14,595 nt of DNA from Firm-04 sp964479595 (GTDB lineage: Bacteria > Bacillota > Clostridia > Oscillospirales > Ruminococcaceae): positions 1 through 14,595 of the forward strand of contig CAYZMU010000029.1 of NCBI GenBank assembly GCA_964479595.1. Reading direction: 5' to 3'. Shown piece by piece: positions 13,281 to 14,595 of this stretch (its first letter is position 1; each line of letters opens with the position of its first letter). Under the pieces are notes generated by a model, which was given only the letters and a program-made list of their open reading frames with translations, was not told where the DNA came from and made no database searches. The position numbers and the translations under genes were made by a program.

Positions 13281-14595
13281 ATGGAAACGATTGCGGCAAT
13301 TTCGACCCCGAACGCCCCGGGCGGCATCGCGATGATACGGATAAGCGGCGGCGGCGCAGTGGAGACCGCGGCGCGGGTTTTTGTCCCGAAATCGGGCCGC
13401 GATGTGCGGAAAATGGCGGGGAACACCTGCTGCTGGGGCGAGGTTTGCGACGGCGAAACGACGCTCGACGACGCGGTGCTGACGATTTTTCGCGCGCCGA
13501 GAAGTTATACGGGCGAGGACACGGCGGAGATTACCTGTCACGGCGGAGTCTACGTGAGCCGGCAGATTCTGAAACTGATTTTACAAAACGGCGCGCGCAT
13601 GGCTCAGCCGGGGGAATTTACCAGGCGCGCGTTCCTAAACGGCAAGATGTCGCTCACAGAGGCGGAGGCGGTCGCGGACGTCATCGCGGCGGACGGCGCG
13701 GCGTCGCTCAAGGCGGCGAATCTCGCGCGGCAGGGTCGGCTCGGGCGGGCCATGCGCGGGCTTTCGGACAAAATCATCTCGCTGCTCGGCGCGCTCGCCT
13801 ACTGGATGGACGACCCGGAGGAATCCCCGCCGGAGTTAGAACCTCAAACGCTCCTTTCGCGTGTGGAGGAGATAAGAGACGCGCTTGCCGACTGCGCGGC
13901 GCGTTACGAAAACGGGCGGATTTTGCGGCAAGGCGTGCGGGCCGTCCTTCTGGGCGCGCCCAACGCGGGGAAATCGAGCGTCATGAACTGGCTTTGCGGG
14001 GAAAACCGCAGCATTGTCACGCAAATCCCCGGCACCACCCGCGATATCATCACGGAAACGGTGCGATTGGGGGATTTTACGCTGGTGCTCTCCGATACGG
14101 CGGGGCTGCGCAAGGCACAGGACCCCATCGAGACCATCGGCGTGGAACAGGCGCTGCGCTGCCGCGACGAGGCGGATTTGATCCTCTATGTTGTTGACGC
14201 GCAAAAGGGGCTCACCGGCGCGGACAGAGAAGTTTTGGCGGCGTGCGGCGGGAAACCGCGCGTTTTGCTCTGGAACAAGACCGATCTCTGCCCGGACGCT
14301 CCCCCCGAAATCGCCTGTCCGGTTCTGCGGTGTGCCGCGCCCTTTGAAACGGACACGCGCGGGCTTGAGGAGATTCTGCGAACGCTCTTTGACGACGCGT
14401 TTTTGGCGCAGGGGCAGGTTTTCGCGATGACCGAGCGCCAGCAGTCGCTGATTGTGCGCGCCCGCGAGGCGATGGAACGCGCCGCGGCGGTTCTTACCCA
14501 GGGCGGGGAAACGGATATGCTCTATATGGAACTGCGTGACGCGGCGGACGCGCTGCGCGAGTTGGACGGCGAATCGGTTTCCGAGGCGGTCCTTG
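13281..14595 (+). CDS. mnmE: tRNA modification GTPase MnmE (3' end outside window)
   Basis: With MnmG, MnmE builds the 5-carboxymethylaminomethyl group on wobble U34 of certain tRNAs. The 438 visible codons cover all but roughly the last 20 residues, so the C-terminal FCIGK-type motif is not seen. The N-terminal folate-binding domain begins METIAAISTPNAPGGIAMIRISG and includes YTGEDTAEITCHGG. The helical domain contains PGEFTRRAFLNGKMSLTEAEAVADVI. The inserted G domain has G1 GAPNAGKSS (225-233), G2 GTTRD (251-255), G3 DTAG (272-275) and G4 NKTD (332-335). The ATG is supported by GGGAG five bases upstream. It follows jag across an intrinsic terminator. In many Firmicutes mnmG comes next, but it lies outside this window. 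Confidence 0.96.
   Translation, partial: METIAAISTPNAPGGIAMIRISGGGAVETAARVFVPKSGRDVRKMAGNTCCWGEVCDGETTLDDAVLTIFRAPRSYTGEDTAEITCHGGVYVSRQILKLILQNGARMAQPGEFTRRAFLNGKMSLTEAEAVADVIAADGAASLKAANLARQGRLGRAMRGLSDKIISLLGALAYWMDDPEESPPELEPQTLLSRVEEIRDALADCAARYENGRILRQGVRAVLLGAPNAGKSSVMNWLCGENRSIVTQIPGTTRDIITETVRLGDFTLVLSDTAGLRKAQDPIETIGVEQALRCRDEADLILYVVDAQKGLTGADREVLAACGGKPRVLLWNKTDLCPDAPPEIACPVLRCAAPFETDTRGLEEILRTLFDDAFLAQGQVFAMTERQQSLIVRAREAMERAAAVLTQGGETDMLYMELRDAADALRELDGESVSEAVL

Overview
The window is GC-rich (many GCG/CGC/GGC codons) and reads as a chromosomal scaffold from an anaerobic Clostridia lineage, probably Oscillospiraceae- or Ruminococcaceae-like. The evidence is a dockerin-bearing, hence cellulosomal, enzyme with a XynY-like layout, a two-domain ThyX homologue of a type I associate with Clostridia, a DUF4234 membrane protein, and the Gram-positive rpmH-rnpA-yidD-yidC-jag-mnmE cluster. 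Three runs of exactly 100 N (1293-1392, 3159-3258, 12276-12375) are fixed-size scaffold gaps, so this is a draft assembly. No tool was run. Calls rest on reading the sequence and on memory of the families.

Left arm (1-2844, minus strand). A tandem ThyX-like protein runs off the left edge, and its upstream region is lost in gap 1. Next come two stable hairpins, a branched-chain aminotransferase (ilvE), and a 50-codon single-span membrane peptide directly upstream of ilvE. The last two appear to share one promoter (2816-2844).

Centre (2845-6617, plus strand). A gene-poor stretch holds a promoter closely followed by a strong terminator, then gap 2. After it, a promoter and Shine-Dalgarno drive a 1071-residue secreted enzyme: signal peptide, GH43, beta-sandwich, CBM22, type I dockerin and CE1 feruloyl esterase. 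It should attack both the arabinose/xylose decorations and the ferulate cross-links of arabinoxylan. It converges with a minus-strand tRNA-Arg(CCU) that has its own promoter and terminator.

Signalling block (6745-9613). A DUF4234 membrane protein (minus) diverges from an OmpR/PhoB-family regulator and an overlapping histidine kinase (plus). The 276-bp divergent region carries two clusters of TTCAC/GTGAA-type direct repeats with an exact 11-bp period. Each cluster lies over the -35 position of a promoter facing one of the two genes. This is the layout expected for a PhoB/PhoP-like regulator controlling itself and the membrane protein.

Right arm (9682-14595, plus strand). A consensus promoter and a roughly 145-nt leader precede rpmH (L34). 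An intrinsic terminator separates it from rnpA, which overlaps yidD by four bases; yidC, jag (khpB) and mnmE follow, the last cut by the window edge. These genes serve ribosome assembly, tRNA 5' processing, membrane protein insertion, RNA binding and tRNA wobble modification. dnaA and an origin, often found beside rpmH, are not visible. jag is interrupted by gap 3 inside a 12-bp tandem repeat and is almost certainly one intact gene.
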